From assembly GCF_004801405.1 (NCBI RefSeq), contig NZ_SSOB01000022.1, forward strand, positions 62,001 to 126,000: a DNA stretch of 64,000 bases, read 5' to 3'. The notes beneath the pieces are model-generated. The model was given only the letters and a program-made list of their open reading frames with translations, was not told the DNA's origin and did not search any database. This stretch comes from Cohnella fermenti. Lineage in GTDB: Bacteria > Bacillota > Bacilli > Paenibacillales > Paenibacillaceae. This document shows, one piece after another, positions 17,379-26,017 of the stretch (the stretch's first letter is position 1; each line of letters starts with the position of its first letter). The translations under genes and the position numbers were made by a program.

Positions 17379-17966
17379 CTAATCTCTCCCCCGCTCAAGC
17401 TCCTCTGTCCGATCCACGCGCAGCGGAGAGGGATCAAGCCGCCCCGCTCTCGCATCCTCCAGCACGTCCGCCAGCCACTTCTCCTCCGCCCGGCCGTAGC
17501 CGATCATCCCCTCGATCATCCGCACCGAACCCGTCGGCATCTTGCGGCCACGAAGCTCCAGCGCCTCCTCCAGGCGGGCGATCCGCCGCCGGCAAGCGTC
17601 CAGTTGCCGGCTCGCGACGTCTGCGACGACGCTTGGCTCCGCGTGGCGCAGGAACGGCATCGCCATCATCATCGGATGCTGCGGGTATGCCTCCTTCTCC
17701 ATCTGCTCTTGCATCAGCTCCCGCAGCACGCCCCTGCCCTTGTCGGTGATCCGATAGATCGTCCGGTCGCGGCGCGGTTGCCCGGGAGCGGCTTCGACCG
17801 CCTCGATGCAGCCGCTCTCGCGAAGCTGATCGACCGCGTAGTAGAGCGAACCGTCTTGCAGCCGGAACGACGCGTTCCAATTGCGCTTCTTCATCGTCTG
17901 GCGAATCTCGTACGGGTGCTGCGGGTTCTCCATCAGAAGACCGAGCACCATCAGCTTCATCGACAT
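17379..17966 (-). CDS. PadR-family transcriptional regulator
   Basis: DNA-binding regulator of 195 residues. The N-terminal winged helix begins MKLMVLGLLMENPQHPYEI and contains FRLQDGSLYYAVDQLRESG, typical of PadR proteins. A C-terminal alpha-helical dimerisation domain (PadR C-terminal type, about residues 95-180) follows. It begins only four bases after the stop of the MFS pump gene, with overlapping ribosome sites (GAGGGTGAAGGG), so pump and regulator form an operon. PadR proteins paired with drug pumps usually repress their own operon and release it on binding a toxic ligand. The tandem repeat at 19519-19548 is the candidate operator. Confidence 0.9.
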   Translation of the reverse strand: MSMKLMVLGLLMENPQHPYEIRQTMKKRNWNASFRLQDGSLYYAVDQLRESGCIEAVEAAPGQPRRDRTIYRITDKGRGVLRELMQEQMEKEAYPQHPMMMAMPFLRHAEPSVVADVASRQLDACRRRIARLEEALELRGRKMPTGSVRMIEGMIGYGRAEEKWLADVLEDARAGRLDPSPLRVDRTEELERGRD

Positions 17967-17970
17967 CCCT

Positions 17971-19497
17971 TCACCCTCGCTTCGGCGAAGGCTCGCCGGA
18001 CCGGGCGAGCCGCGCGCTTCCCATCAGCAGCGCGAACAAGAGCGCGGCGGCGGGAAGGATAACCGACCACTGGAAGATGAACAGAATCGAATTGCCCAGC
18101 TTGTGCAGCAGCTCGCCGAGCACCTCGTCCGGAATTCCCATCTTCGCCTGGGCGACCGGGTCGAGCAGAGCCTGTCCGCCTTTGATCTTCTCGGTCATCT
18201 CCGCGCCGGCCCCCGGCATCGCCCGCACGCTCGACTGGAAGTGCTCCTTCTGCAGCGCCCCGAACACCGTCACCCCCAAGGCCGAACCAATCGTGCGGAA
18301 AAACGTGATAAGAGAAGAAGCGGAGCCTTTGTACTGAGGAGGAACGGAGTTCAGCGTCGAGATGTTCAGCAGCGAGAACGAGATGCCGATGCCCAGGCCT
18401 ATCACGATCATATAGAGCGTAATAATGAGACGGGTCGATTCCAGGTTCATGACGAAGCCGAGAAGGAAGCAGCCGAGAAGCAGCGTCAGCGCCGACAGCA
18501 ACATCGAATTGCGGTAAGGGAACTTCGACGCGACCCTTCCGCCGATCTGGCTGCTTACGACGACGCCGAGCATCATCGGGGTCAGCACCGAGCTCGTCTC
18601 GGTCGCCGTCTTGTGGAACACGCCCTGAATGAACAGCGGGATGTAGGTAGCCGCCGCAATCATCACTCCCCCGTACAGGAAGCTGATCATCATGCTGCTC
18701 GTGAACACCCGGTTCTTGAACAGGCCAAGGGCGATAATCGGCTCCTTCGCCATGCGCTCCCTCGCCAGGAATGCCAGCAGCAGCACGCCGGAAGCGACGA
18801 AGAACGAGATGATTTTCCACGAATCCCATGCCCAGCCGTCCGAGCCTCCGAGCTCCAACGCGAACATCAGGAACAGAACGCAGGCCGCCAGCAGAATCGC
18901 TCCGATCCAGTCGATCATCGCCTTCCGGTGATTTGGCGACTCCTTGTACCCCCGCAGAACGAACAGGAATGACAGCAGGCCGATCGGCACATTGATATAG
19001 AAGATCCAGCGCCAACTGATGTTGTCCGTGATGAGGGCGCCCAGAATCGGACCGAAGACGCTCGACATGCCGAACACGGCGCCGAACAGCCCCATCATCT
19101 TGCCGCGCTTCTCCTGAGGGAACAGGTCAAAAATAATCGTGAATACAATCGGAGTCAGCGATCCCGCTCCCACCCCTTGGATGGCCCGATAGACAATCAG
19201 TTGCTCCATGTTCGCGGCCGTGCCGCACAGGACGGAGCCGAAGACGAACAGCGTAAGCCCCATGAGGAAGAACCGCTTCCTCCCGTACATGTCGGACAGC
19301 TTCCCGAAGATCGGGGTCGAGACGACCATCGCGATCATGTAAGCCGAGTACACCCAGACGAACTTGTCCAAGCCTCCGAGCTTCTCGATAATGCCGGCCA
19401 TCGCCGTCGAGACGATCGTCTGATCGAGCGCCGAACAGAACAGCCCCAGCAACAAGCCCGCGATGACGAGCTTGACATTGCTTTGCGATTTATCCAT
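17971..19497 (-). CDS. MFS multidrug efflux transporter (DHA2, EmrB/QacA type)
   Basis: Membrane efflux pump of 508 residues with about 14 hydrophobic segments, the length and topology of the DHA2 drug:H+ antiporter family. Motif A reads GKLSDMYGRKRFF; the motif C-like stretch GAVFGMSSVFGPILGA and the motif D1-like LDQTIVSTAM near the N-terminus are also visible. I chose the ATG at 19497 because GGAGG lies four bases upstream; an earlier codon at 19521 has no such site. It is the first gene of an operon with a PadR regulator. A sigma-A-like promoter (19567-19594) and tandem direct repeats lie just upstream. The drug or metabolite exported is unknown. Confidence 0.9.
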   Translation of the reverse strand: MDKSQSNVKLVIAGLLLGLFCSALDQTIVSTAMAGIIEKLGGLDKFVWVYSAYMIAMVVSTPIFGKLSDMYGRKRFFLMGLTLFVFGSVLCGTAANMEQLIVYRAIQGVGAGSLTPIVFTIIFDLFPQEKRGKMMGLFGAVFGMSSVFGPILGALITDNISWRWIFYINVPIGLLSFLFVLRGYKESPNHRKAMIDWIGAILLAACVLFLMFALELGGSDGWAWDSWKIISFFVASGVLLLAFLARERMAKEPIIALGLFKNRVFTSSMMISFLYGGVMIAAATYIPLFIQGVFHKTATETSSVLTPMMLGVVVSSQIGGRVASKFPYRNSMLLSALTLLLGCFLLGFVMNLESTRLIITLYMIVIGLGIGISFSLLNISTLNSVPPQYKGSASSLITFFRTIGSALGVTVFGALQKEHFQSSVRAMPGAGAEMTEKIKGGQALLDPVAQAKMGIPDEVLGELLHKLGNSILFIFQWSVILPAAALLFALLMGSARLARSGEPSPKRG

Positions 19498-19518
19498 GGT
19501 TCCTCCGCCTTTGCCGTT

Positions 19519-19548
19519 CAATTTTACTCAAATCAATTTTACTCAAAT
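19519..19548 (-). promoter_or_regulatory. Tandem 15-bp repeats, candidate PadR operator
   Basis: CAATTTTACTCAAAT occurs twice head to tail, followed by TTGAATGA so that CTCAAATTTGAA is a partial palindrome. It lies between the candidate promoter and the pump start, where a repressor would block transcription. Assignment to the PadR protein is inference. Confidence 0.5.
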
Positions 19549-19566
19549 TTGAATGATCACCTTGCT

Positions 19567-19594
19567 AGTATAACTAATTGTTGGAAGGAAGCAA
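19567..19594 (-). promoter_or_regulatory. Candidate promoter of the pump-padR operon
   Basis: On the minus strand, TTGCTT and TATACT are separated by 16 bases. This fits a sigma-A promoter about 70 bases upstream of the pump start. Confidence 0.55.
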
Positions 19595-19603
19595 CGATTA
19601 TTT

Positions 19604-19632
19604 TTGCTCCTTGGCACGGGATCACCTATAAT
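19604..19632 (+). promoter_or_regulatory. Candidate promoter of the LysR gene
   Basis: TTGCTC (19604-19609) and TATAAT (19627-19632) are 17 bases apart, about 80 bases upstream of the LysR start. It is divergent from the pump promoter. Confidence 0.55.
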
Positions 19633-19709
19633 AAAGGAAGCATATAAACTTTTTTTGTTGGACGAGGCTCGACGATAAATTTATTTATGAGGGAGAAAGG
19701 GGCGGTTCA

Positions 19710-20612
19710 TTGAATATTAGCCAGTTGGAGACGCTGCTAACCATCTCGAAGACGCTCAGCTTCCGCAAGGCCGGCGAACTGCTCAATCTGACCCAGCCCG
19801 CCGTATCCGCCCAGATCAAGAGCCTGGAGGACGAATTCCGCGTCACCCTCGTCGATCGCAACCATCCGGTGACGCTGACGGACCGGGGCAAGGTGTTCCT
19901 CGAGCACGCCGAACGAATGCTGACGATCGTCGAAGAGCTGAAGCAGAAGCTGTCCGATCTTGAGCATGTCCCCCAAGGGCACATCATCCTGGGCACGACA
20001 ACGTCCATCGCCATTCAGATTCTTCCGCGGGTGTTGTCCTACTTCCAGAACCAATTCCCGCTCATCAAGACGTCCATCCAATCGATGGTCTCCACCCAGG
20101 TCATGGCCAGCGTGGAGAACGGCACCATCGACATCGGCATCGGCTATCTGAACGAGAAGCACCCCCAGGTCGAGACGTCCGTGCTGTACTACGACACGTT
20201 CGAGCTCGTCGTCTCGCCCAAGCACCCGCTCGCGAAGCTGCCTCACATCACCATCGATATGCTGAAGGATGTGCCGCTTATCCTGCTCTCTCCGGACACG
20301 CTGGGAAGACGGTTCTCGGACCGGGTGTTCCTCAAGCACCATATGCAGCCCAACATCGCGATGGAGCTGAGCAGCAGCGAGGAAGTGAAGCGGATGGCGG
20401 AGCTTAACCTTGGAGCCGCCATCGTATCGAAGCTGTCGATCGCAAGCGAAGTGCGCAACGGCACGCTTAAGATGATTCCCGTCACCGAGCTTGAGGTCGC
20501 GCACCCGGTCGGCGTCATCACGAAGTCCGGCCGCTACAAGAACAGCGCCATGCGGCAATTCCTGAACGACCTCAAGGGAATGCCGGAAGACCAGTTTATC
20601 GGCAGCGAATAG
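19710..20612 (+). CDS. LysR-family transcriptional regulator
   Basis: DNA-binding regulator of 300 residues. The N-terminal winged helix (MNISQLETLLTISKTLSFRK, then NLTQPAVSAQIKSLE) is a standard LysR domain, and a periplasmic-binding-protein-like effector domain follows from about residue 88. The start is TTG with GAGGGAGAAAGGGG upstream. It lies between the divergent pump operon and the downstream HisJ-type phosphatase (47 bases away, same strand). AT-rich motifs ATAAATTTATTTAT flank the start. The effector and targets cannot be told; the pump and the phosphatase gene are candidates. Confidence 0.9.
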   Translation: MNISQLETLLTISKTLSFRKAGELLNLTQPAVSAQIKSLEDEFRVTLVDRNHPVTLTDRGKVFLEHAERMLTIVEELKQKLSDLEHVPQGHIILGTTTSIAIQILPRVLSYFQNQFPLIKTSIQSMVSTQVMASVENGTIDIGIGYLNEKHPQVETSVLYYDTFELVVSPKHPLAKLPHITIDMLKDVPLILLSPDTLGRRFSDRVFLKHHMQPNIAMELSSSEEVKRMAELNLGAAIVSKLSIASEVRNGTLKMIPVTELEVAHPVGVITKSGRYKNSAMRQFLNDLKGMPEDQFIGSE

Positions 20613-20659
20613 CTTTTAAGGTAAATTTATTTGGGAAAAGCCGAGGAGGAAGCGCCACT

Positions 20660-21475
20660 ATGGCCAAGTTCGACCTGCACACGCACCATGACCGCTGCGG
20701 CCACGCAGACGGCGTCATCGAAGATTACATCCGTTCGGCGATCGAAGCCGGGATGACCGCGATCGGCATCTCCGATCATTCTCCCTACTTCGCGCATCCG
20801 GAGGAGCAGCCCTTCCCCGGAATCGCCATGGCCCGCAGCGAGTTCCCGAATTACATCGCCCAGGTGCTCGAGCTGAAGGAGCGCTACAAGGACAAGATCG
20901 ACGTGCTGCTCGGCGTGGAATCCGATTATTTCCCGGAATCGATCGAGCTGTACCGCAGCGAATACGCCAAGTATCCGTTCGATTACATTATCGGCTCGGT
21001 CCATCAGACAAGAGGCATCAGCATCTTCAACCGCAACCGCTGGAACAACCTTGAGCCCGCCGTGCAGACCATTGAGAAAAGGCATTATTACGAGCTGATC
21101 CGCGACTCCGCGAACACCGGCCTGTTCCAGGTTCTCGGCCATATCGACGCCATGAAGGCGTACTATCCCGCGTTCTCGGACATCCGCGGGGCGGAGGCCG
21201 AGATCGACGAGGCGCTTCAGGCGGTCGCGGCGAACGATATCGCGCTCGAGATCAACACAAGCGGCAAGACGAAGGACGTCGGCGGCTGGTATCCGTCGGA
21301 CGCCATCCTTGAGCGTGCGCTGCACTTCGGGGCGGACGTGACCTTCGGCTCCGACGCCCACAAGCCGTCCCGCGTCGGCGACGAATGGGACGACGTCCGC
21401 AAGCGGCTGAAGGAGATCGGCTTCGCGCGCTGGGTGTACTTCAAGGAGAAGCGGAAGATCGTCGCTCCTCTGTGA
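20660..21475 (+). CDS. hisJ: Histidinol-phosphatase family PHP protein
   Basis: Metal-dependent phosphoesterase of the PHP family, 271 residues. Metal ligands are visible in DLHTHHDRCGHAD (residues 5-17), SDHSPY, the Glu of GVESDY, SVHQT, GHIDAMK and GSDAHKP. The spacing fits the HisJ/HisK histidinol-phosphatase subfamily, which removes phosphate from histidinol phosphate in histidine synthesis. No other his gene is adjacent, so the role could differ. The ATG at 20660 has GAGGAGGAAG upstream. It follows the LysR gene by 47 bases. A 38-bp tandem repeat begins directly after the stop. Confidence 0.8.
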   Translation: MAKFDLHTHHDRCGHADGVIEDYIRSAIEAGMTAIGISDHSPYFAHPEEQPFPGIAMARSEFPNYIAQVLELKERYKDKIDVLLGVESDYFPESIELYRSEYAKYPFDYIIGSVHQTRGISIFNRNRWNNLEPAVQTIEKRHYYELIRDSANTGLFQVLGHIDAMKAYYPAFSDIRGAEAEIDEALQAVAANDIALEINTSGKTKDVGGWYPSDAILERALHFGADVTFGSDAHKPSRVGDEWDDVRKRLKEIGFARWVYFKEKRKIVAPL

Positions 21476-21486
21476 CATCGCCGGGG

Positions 21487-21593
21487 CGGGCGCGGGCGGA
21501 TGCGACCATTCCCTCTGATCACCCCTGGCGCGGGCGGATGCGACCATTCCCTCTGATCACCCCTGGCGCGGGCGAATGCGACCATCCCCCTGA
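21487..21593. repeat. 38-bp tandem repeat, 2.7 copies
   Basis: The unit contains GGGCGGATGCGACCATTCCC and then TCTGATCACCCC and is repeated with almost no change. It begins about 10 bases after the hisJ stop and ends before a four-palindrome element. Confidence 0.8.
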
Positions 21594-21610
21594 TCCGGCA
21601 AGCCGTCCGA

Positions 21611-21790
21611 TTTTATGTGATTTTTCACATTCGTCGGCCCGGATTTCGCTGGATCTCGGCGTTTTATGTGATTTTTCGCATACATCCGGCATTCCGAGCC
21701 GGAATTGCCGCCATGTATGTGAATTTTCACATTCGTTGTACCTCGCAGCCCCTTTTTCCTCCGACTGTATGTGATTTTTCGCATATAATT
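21611..21790 (+). repeat. Four-palindrome intergenic element, copy 3
   Basis: Palindrome centres are at about 21622.5, 21673.5, 21724.5 and 21776.5 (steps 51, 51, 52). A perfect TCCGGC-N7-GCCGGA stem lies between units 2 and 3. Orientation is the same as the other copies although the flanking genes here are on the + strand. Confidence 0.85.
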
Positions 21791-21814
21791 GGTCAACTGT
21801 CGCCCCCTAAACAA

Positions 21815-21844
21815 AAAAAGAGAGCTCTTCGCCGGGAAGAGCTC
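21815..21844 (-). terminator. Rho-independent terminator without a protein gene
   Basis: A perfect 9-bp stem GAGCTCTTC/GAAGAGCTC is followed on the minus strand by CTTTTTTTG. The + strand side has no T-run, so it works leftward. It is the 3' end of the candidate small RNA. Confidence 0.7.
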
Positions 21845-21869
21845 CTCAAGAATATGAAAAGGGGGTCTT
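21815..21869 (-). ncRNA. Candidate small RNA with two hairpins
   Basis: Reading the minus strand, a TACAAT box (21876-21881) is followed by CTCAAGA...TCTTGAG (7-bp stem, loop containing CCCCCTTTTC). After one base comes GAGCTCTTC-N5-GAAGAGCTC (9-bp stem) and a run of seven T. No minus-strand protein gene lies upstream that would need this terminator. The layout fits a trans-acting small RNA with a C-rich loop that could pair with GGGG-type ribosome sites. The -35 region is weak. Expression is inferred, not shown. Confidence 0.4.
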
Positions 21870-21987
21870 GAGAACATTGTAGCCAAGGAGTGCAACAGCG
21901 GAGTAACAGCTATATTTCAATTGTGTAACAAAAGCGGACTTGTACCAAAAACAGGCCTTCTTATTCCCGCCGGGGCGGTGTTGCAAG

Positions 21988-22929
21988 TTGTTATGGTTTC
22001 TTAGCGCGATAGGCAGCGCCCTCGTCTTCGGACTGGCGGGCCTGTTCATGAAGATCAGCCAGATGCGAAGCGGTTCCGCCGGCTCGCTGCTTCTCGGGCT
22101 GTATACGGCCGGCACTCTCGGCTTCTGGGGACAAGCCCTGCTGAATCATCATTGGACCCCGCTTGACTGGCGGATCTGGATTGCCGGAGCGATCGTCGGC
22201 CTCGGCTCCGCCTGGGGCAATCTGCTGTTCATGAAGGCGCTCGACTACGGCCCCGCCAGCTTGACGTCGCCGCTGACGAACGCCAACATCCTGCTCGTCA
22301 TCGCGATGGGCGCGATCTGGTACGGCGAGCCGCTCCAGCCGATCGCCGCCGTCGGCGTCGTCTGCCTGCTCTTCGCGGTGCTGCTGGCGATCCGCAACGA
22401 GGGCTCGTACGCCGTGAAGAGCAGCCGCTGGTACGGCCTCGTTCTGCTTGCTATGCTGCTGTTTTTCTTCCGTAACGGCGGCTTGAAGGTGACGGACGCG
22501 CTGGGACTCGACAACACCAATGTCCTGTGGTCGGGTTATCTGTTGTCATGGCTCTGGTTCGCCGTTAGCTCGCGCAAGGAGGCTTCGGGTTCTCGTTCGG
22601 ACGCAGAGTCGCGTTCGAGCGTGAGGGCGGGGTCGAGGGCGGAACCGAAGGCGAAGTCAAGGGCGGGAGCGGATGTAAGCGCGGGGGCCTCTCCCGCTCG
22701 CACCGGCTTCCTCTGGGGGCTTGTCGCCGGCGTATGCTCCTATGGGGGCCTTCAGCTATACGCTTCGGCGCTCGGCGAAGGCCCTTCGCACCTGGTCGCC
22801 CCCATCTTCGCCACCAACGGCCTCGTTGTCGCTCTGGGCTCCGTGCTGCTCTACCGCGAGCGGCTTACCGTCCTCCAGTGGGGAGCGTTCGCTTTCCTCA
22901 TGCTCGGACTGGTGCTTGTCCGGATCTGA
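21988..22929 (+). CDS. EamA/DMT-type membrane transporter
   Basis: Membrane protein of 313 residues with about ten hydrophobic segments, arranged as two related halves as in the drug/metabolite transporter superfamily. The N-terminus reads LWFLSAIGSALVFGLAGLFM and the end ERLTVLQWGAFAFLMLGLVLV. Between the halves is an unusual hydrophilic loop of about 45 residues made of Ser/Arg/Ala/Glu repeats (SRSDAESRSS, AGSRAEPKAKSRAG). I chose the TTG at 21988, which has GGGGCGGTG upstream and places the first helix at the start; an earlier TTG at 21940 is possible. The substrate is unknown. A 102-bp repeat follows the stop. Confidence 0.75.
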   Translation: MLWFLSAIGSALVFGLAGLFMKISQMRSGSAGSLLLGLYTAGTLGFWGQALLNHHWTPLDWRIWIAGAIVGLGSAWGNLLFMKALDYGPASLTSPLTNANILLVIAMGAIWYGEPLQPIAAVGVVCLLFAVLLAIRNEGSYAVKSSRWYGLVLLAMLLFFFRNGGLKVTDALGLDNTNVLWSGYLLSWLWFAVSSRKEASGSRSDAESRSSVRAGSRAEPKAKSRAGADVSAGASPARTGFLWGLVAGVCSYGGLQLYASALGEGPSHLVAPIFATNGLVVALGSVLLYRERLTVLQWGAFAFLMLGLVLVRI

Positions 22930-22958
22930 GAAGCAGGAAAGCCCCCCCCCCTCCTTTC

Positions 22959-23207
22959 GACGCTCCGTCCCGACCGTGTGCGCAGTTAAACTGCCTTCTT
23001 CTCCTCTTCGCCGCTCCTCCCGGCTCAGATGCGCAGGTTGGTTACTCTCTTTCTCCATCCGACGCTCCGTCCCGACCGTGTGCGCAGTTAAACTGCCTTC
23101 TTCTCCCCTTCGCCGCTCCGTCCGGCTCAGATGCGCAAGTTGGTTACTCTTTTCCTCCAATCGACGCTCTATCCCGACCGTGTGCGCAGTTAAACTGCCT
23201 GCTCTCG
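22959..23207. repeat. 102-bp tandem repeat with GCAGTTAAACTGC palindromes
   Basis: About 2.5 copies of a 102-bp unit. The perfect palindrome GCAGTTAAACTGC is centred at 22988, 23090 and 23192, exactly 102 bp apart (twice 51). The region between the EamA stop and the HxlR start encodes no plausible protein. Confidence 0.8.
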
Positions 23208-23343
23208 TGCAGCTCACGCTGTACCGGATTCCTTCCGGTTTCTTTAAGGCCCTTCTCTCTCATTGTCCACTTTATTTTTTATAGTATCTTCTTTCTTTTC
23301 TGCAACGTATATGCTATGATATTGAGAGAAAGGGGGGAGTCCG

Positions 23344-23652
23344 ATGGACTATACCAAGATGTGCTCCAAGTATGAATCCGCGGCAGAGCTGCTGGGCAAG
23401 AAGTGGACCGGTCTTATCATCCGAGTCATGATGGGCGGGCCGAAGCGATTCAAGGACATCAAGGAGCAAATCCCCGACATGAGCGACAAGATGCTGACCG
23501 ATCGAATGAAGGAATTGGAATCGCATGGCATTATTACACGTACCGTGTATCCCGAGATGCCGGTGCGTATCGAATACGAATTGACCGACAAAGGCCGGGA
23601 TCTCGAAGGCGTCACCAATTCGATTCAAGCGTGGGGCGAGAAGTGGATGTAG
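23344..23652 (+). CDS. HxlR-family transcriptional regulator
   Basis: Small winged-helix DNA-binding protein of 102 residues, the standard HxlR size. It begins with the conserved Cys near the N-terminus (Cys7) and LLGKKWTGLIIRVMMGGPKRF, followed by MSDKMLTDRMKELESHGIITR, the recognition helix region. HxlR proteins often respond to aldehydes, disulfide stress or quinones through that Cys. The ATG has AAAGGGGGGAG upstream. A strong terminator follows the stop, so the gene is monocistronic. Its target is not evident; neighbours are the EamA transporter and a chemoreceptor. Confidence 0.9.
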   Translation: MDYTKMCSKYESAAELLGKKWTGLIIRVMMGGPKRFKDIKEQIPDMSDKMLTDRMKELESHGIITRTVYPEMPVRIEYELTDKGRDLEGVTNSIQAWGEKWM

Positions 23653-23663
23653 CAGCATGTCTT

Positions 23664-23710
23664 AAAAGGAACCGTCAGGGCGCTTGTCCCTGACGGTTCC
23701 TTTTATTTTC
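23664..23710 (+). terminator. Terminator of the HxlR gene
   Basis: AAAAGGAACCGTCAGGG and its complement form a perfect 17-bp stem with a short loop, followed by TTTTATTTT. It lies 12 bases past the stop. Confidence 0.95.
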
Positions 23711-23737
23711 ACTCGCTGTGCTGCCTGCGGGTTACGA

Positions 23738-23922
23738 TTTTTATGCGGTTTTTCACATTCGTTGGCTTAGAGTTGGCGGGAATCGAGACGTTTTATGTGG
23801 TTTTTCGCATATATACGGCAACGCGGGCCGGAATTTTCTCTATGTATGTTATTTTTCACATACAATCGCTCAAACGGCCCGTTATCGCGCTGCTCGAATG
23901 TGAAATTTCACATAAATTCCCG
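23738..23922 (+). repeat. Four-palindrome intergenic element, copy 4
   Basis: Palindrome centres are at about 23750.5, 23802.5, 23853.5 and 23905.5 (steps 52, 51, 52). Unit 4 is the perfect palindrome ATGTGAAATTTCACAT. It lies between the convergent hxlR and chemoreceptor genes. Confidence 0.85.
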
Positions 23923-24016
23923 GCATCCGGCAGTATAGGCGGCTGGCGGCTTCACCAGCTTCAGCAGCGGCCGTCCCTAGCTCGAATGGGCCGCCGCCGC
24001 GCCGCCTCCATCGCCG

Positions 24017-26017
24017 TCACTTGAAGCGGTTGACCGCCAGCCCCAGCTCGTGAATTCTCCGGGACAGGTCGCTCATCTCGTTCGCGACGCGGCGAACGGC
24101 GCCGAATTGCGAGTCGGCGATCTCGGCGACGTCCTGGGAGCGGTCGGCGCTCGACTCCGAGATCGCCTCCGTCTGCTCCACGAGCGCGGCCAGCTCTTCC
24201 GTCTGCGCTCCGATCTCCTGCCCTGCCGCCGCCATCTCCTTCAGCTCGCCGCCGATGCCCGAGATGCCCGAGCGGATGTGCTCGAACGCCTCGCCCGCTT
24301 CCTTCACCAGATGCAGACCGCCCTGGACTTCGCGGTTGCCCTCGTCGATCCGGCTCATGACCGCCTCGATCCGCTCGCGGATGTGCTCCACCTTGACGGC
24401 GATGTCGGCGGCCGTCGCGTCGGACTGCTGAGCGAGCTTGCGGATCTCCTCCGCGACGACGGAGAAGCCCCGTCCCTGCTCGCCCGCGCGGCTCGCCTCG
24501 ATGTTCGCGTTCAGCGCAAGGATGTTCGTCCTCGCCGCGATCTGGGAGATCGCCTCGGCCATCTTGCCGATATCGGCGGACTGGTCGACGAGCAGCTTCA
24601 CCTCGTGCACGGACGAATCGACGGTGTCCGCGATTTTGCCCATCTGGCCGATCGCCCCGACGATCGTCCCGTTGCCGCTGTCGGCCTTCTGCTTCGCCGC
24701 TTCGGCCGTGTCCGCGATCGACGACGTTCTCTCGCCGATCATCAGAATTCCGTCCAGAATGCCGCGAGTCACCTCGGCACCGCGATTCATGCCTTCCTTC
24801 TGCGACTCGGCGCCGGCCGCAACCTCCTGGATCGATTCCGCGATCCGGTTCGCTCCTTCCGCAGCCCTCTCCGCCTCCGAAGACAGCGTGTTCGCCGTCG
24901 ACGAGGCGACGGATGCCGTCTCGCGAATTCCGGCCACGATGCCCTTGAGCTGAGTGACCATCTCCCGCAAGGAGCGGGCGATGGAACCGATCTCATCCCG
25001 GCGCGCCAGATCGCCCTGCTGCAGTACGCCCTGCAGGTTCCCGTCCGTTACTTCGCCAAGGAACCGCTCGAACCGCGTCAGCGGCACGATGACCCGCCGG
25101 CGCAGGATGTACGAGATCAGAACGATCAGCGCGATCGCTGCGATGCCGGCCACCAGGCTGAGGCGAATCATCTCCGAACGCACGGTCGTGCTCGCTTCCG
25201 CCGGAAGCAGCACGTACGCATCGGCGATCTGGCTGCCGGAGAGTCCCTCGTGCTTCGAGCGCACCTCGCTGTAGCCGGTCCCCTCCCGCTTCAGCGAGCG
25301 GAACTTCGGCTGCCCGGCTTCGAGCGGCGCGCCCGGATCGGCCAGCAGCGCCGCGTCCGTCGTCAGGAACTGCCCGCTCGCCGAACGCAGCGCCAGCTCC
25401 CCGTTGATCAGCTCGCCGATTCCGGAGAGCGCTTCCTCATCCAGCAGGCGGCCGAACATCAGAATGCCGGCCGGAGGCTTGGAGCGTTCCTCGTCCGTGA
25501 CAAGGGAGAGCGCGACGATCGCCAAGCCCTCGGACGTGTCCACCATTCCGAACACGTCCTCCTGCTCCGTCACCTTGGCGAGAAGGCTCTCGTCGGACAG
25601 CTTCTCGGAGAATTCCGCGATGTCTCCCACCGAGTTGATGACCGTTCCGTCCAGTTCAAAGTCCGCCATAAAATCGACGTTCGGGATGATTCCGACGGAG
25701 ACGTCCATATTTTCCGCGAGCCATTCCCTGTCCATCGCTTCGAAGGCGACTCGCCCGTCCTCCCAGTTCGCGTTCGTGATGACGCTGCTCGACAACTGCT
25801 CGCCAAGCTGGTCCAGCAGCATATGCGCGGAACCGCTTACGTCCAGCGCGTGGGAACGTTCGATCCGCCCCAGATCCGAGCTTAATGTCGAATAGTAATA
25901 ATACCCCAGCACGCCCAAGGGAAGCATAAGGACGATCAGCATGAGGATCAGCACTTGTACCCGTAGAGAGCGGAGCCCCCTCTGACTTCGCATTCTGCCA
26001 ACTCCACCTTTCTCCAT
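24017..26017 (-). CDS. Methyl-accepting chemotaxis protein, CHASE4-like sensor
   Basis: Transmembrane chemoreceptor of 666 residues. The first helix is at about 20-42 and the second at about 287-308. Between them is a periplasmic-type sensing domain whose start (HALDVSGSAHMLLDQLGEQL, then NWEDGRVAFEAMD) resembles CHASE4. A HAMP linker follows, then a long coiled-coil signalling domain with the hairpin tip IAARTNILALNANIEASRAG and GRGFSVVAEEIRKLAQQS. It would control the CheA kinase and is methylated for adaptation. The start ATG has AAAGGAG four bases upstream. No ligand can be inferred. It stands alone, divergent from the carboxypeptidase gene. Confidence 0.92.
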   Translation of the reverse strand: MEKGGVGRMRSQRGLRSLRVQVLILMLIVLMLPLGVLGYYYYSTLSSDLGRIERSHALDVSGSAHMLLDQLGEQLSSSVITNANWEDGRVAFEAMDREWLAENMDVSVGIIPNVDFMADFELDGTVINSVGDIAEFSEKLSDESLLAKVTEQEDVFGMVDTSEGLAIVALSLVTDEERSKPPAGILMFGRLLDEEALSGIGELINGELALRSASGQFLTTDAALLADPGAPLEAGQPKFRSLKREGTGYSEVRSKHEGLSGSQIADAYVLLPAEASTTVRSEMIRLSLVAGIAAIALIVLISYILRRRVIVPLTRFERFLGEVTDGNLQGVLQQGDLARRDEIGSIARSLREMVTQLKGIVAGIRETASVASSTANTLSSEAERAAEGANRIAESIQEVAAGAESQKEGMNRGAEVTRGILDGILMIGERTSSIADTAEAAKQKADSGNGTIVGAIGQMGKIADTVDSSVHEVKLLVDQSADIGKMAEAISQIAARTNILALNANIEASRAGEQGRGFSVVAEEIRKLAQQSDATAADIAVKVEHIRERIEAVMSRIDEGNREVQGGLHLVKEAGEAFEHIRSGISGIGGELKEMAAAGQEIGAQTEELAALVEQTEAISESSADRSQDVAEIADSQFGAVRRVANEMSDLSRRIHELGLAVNRFK

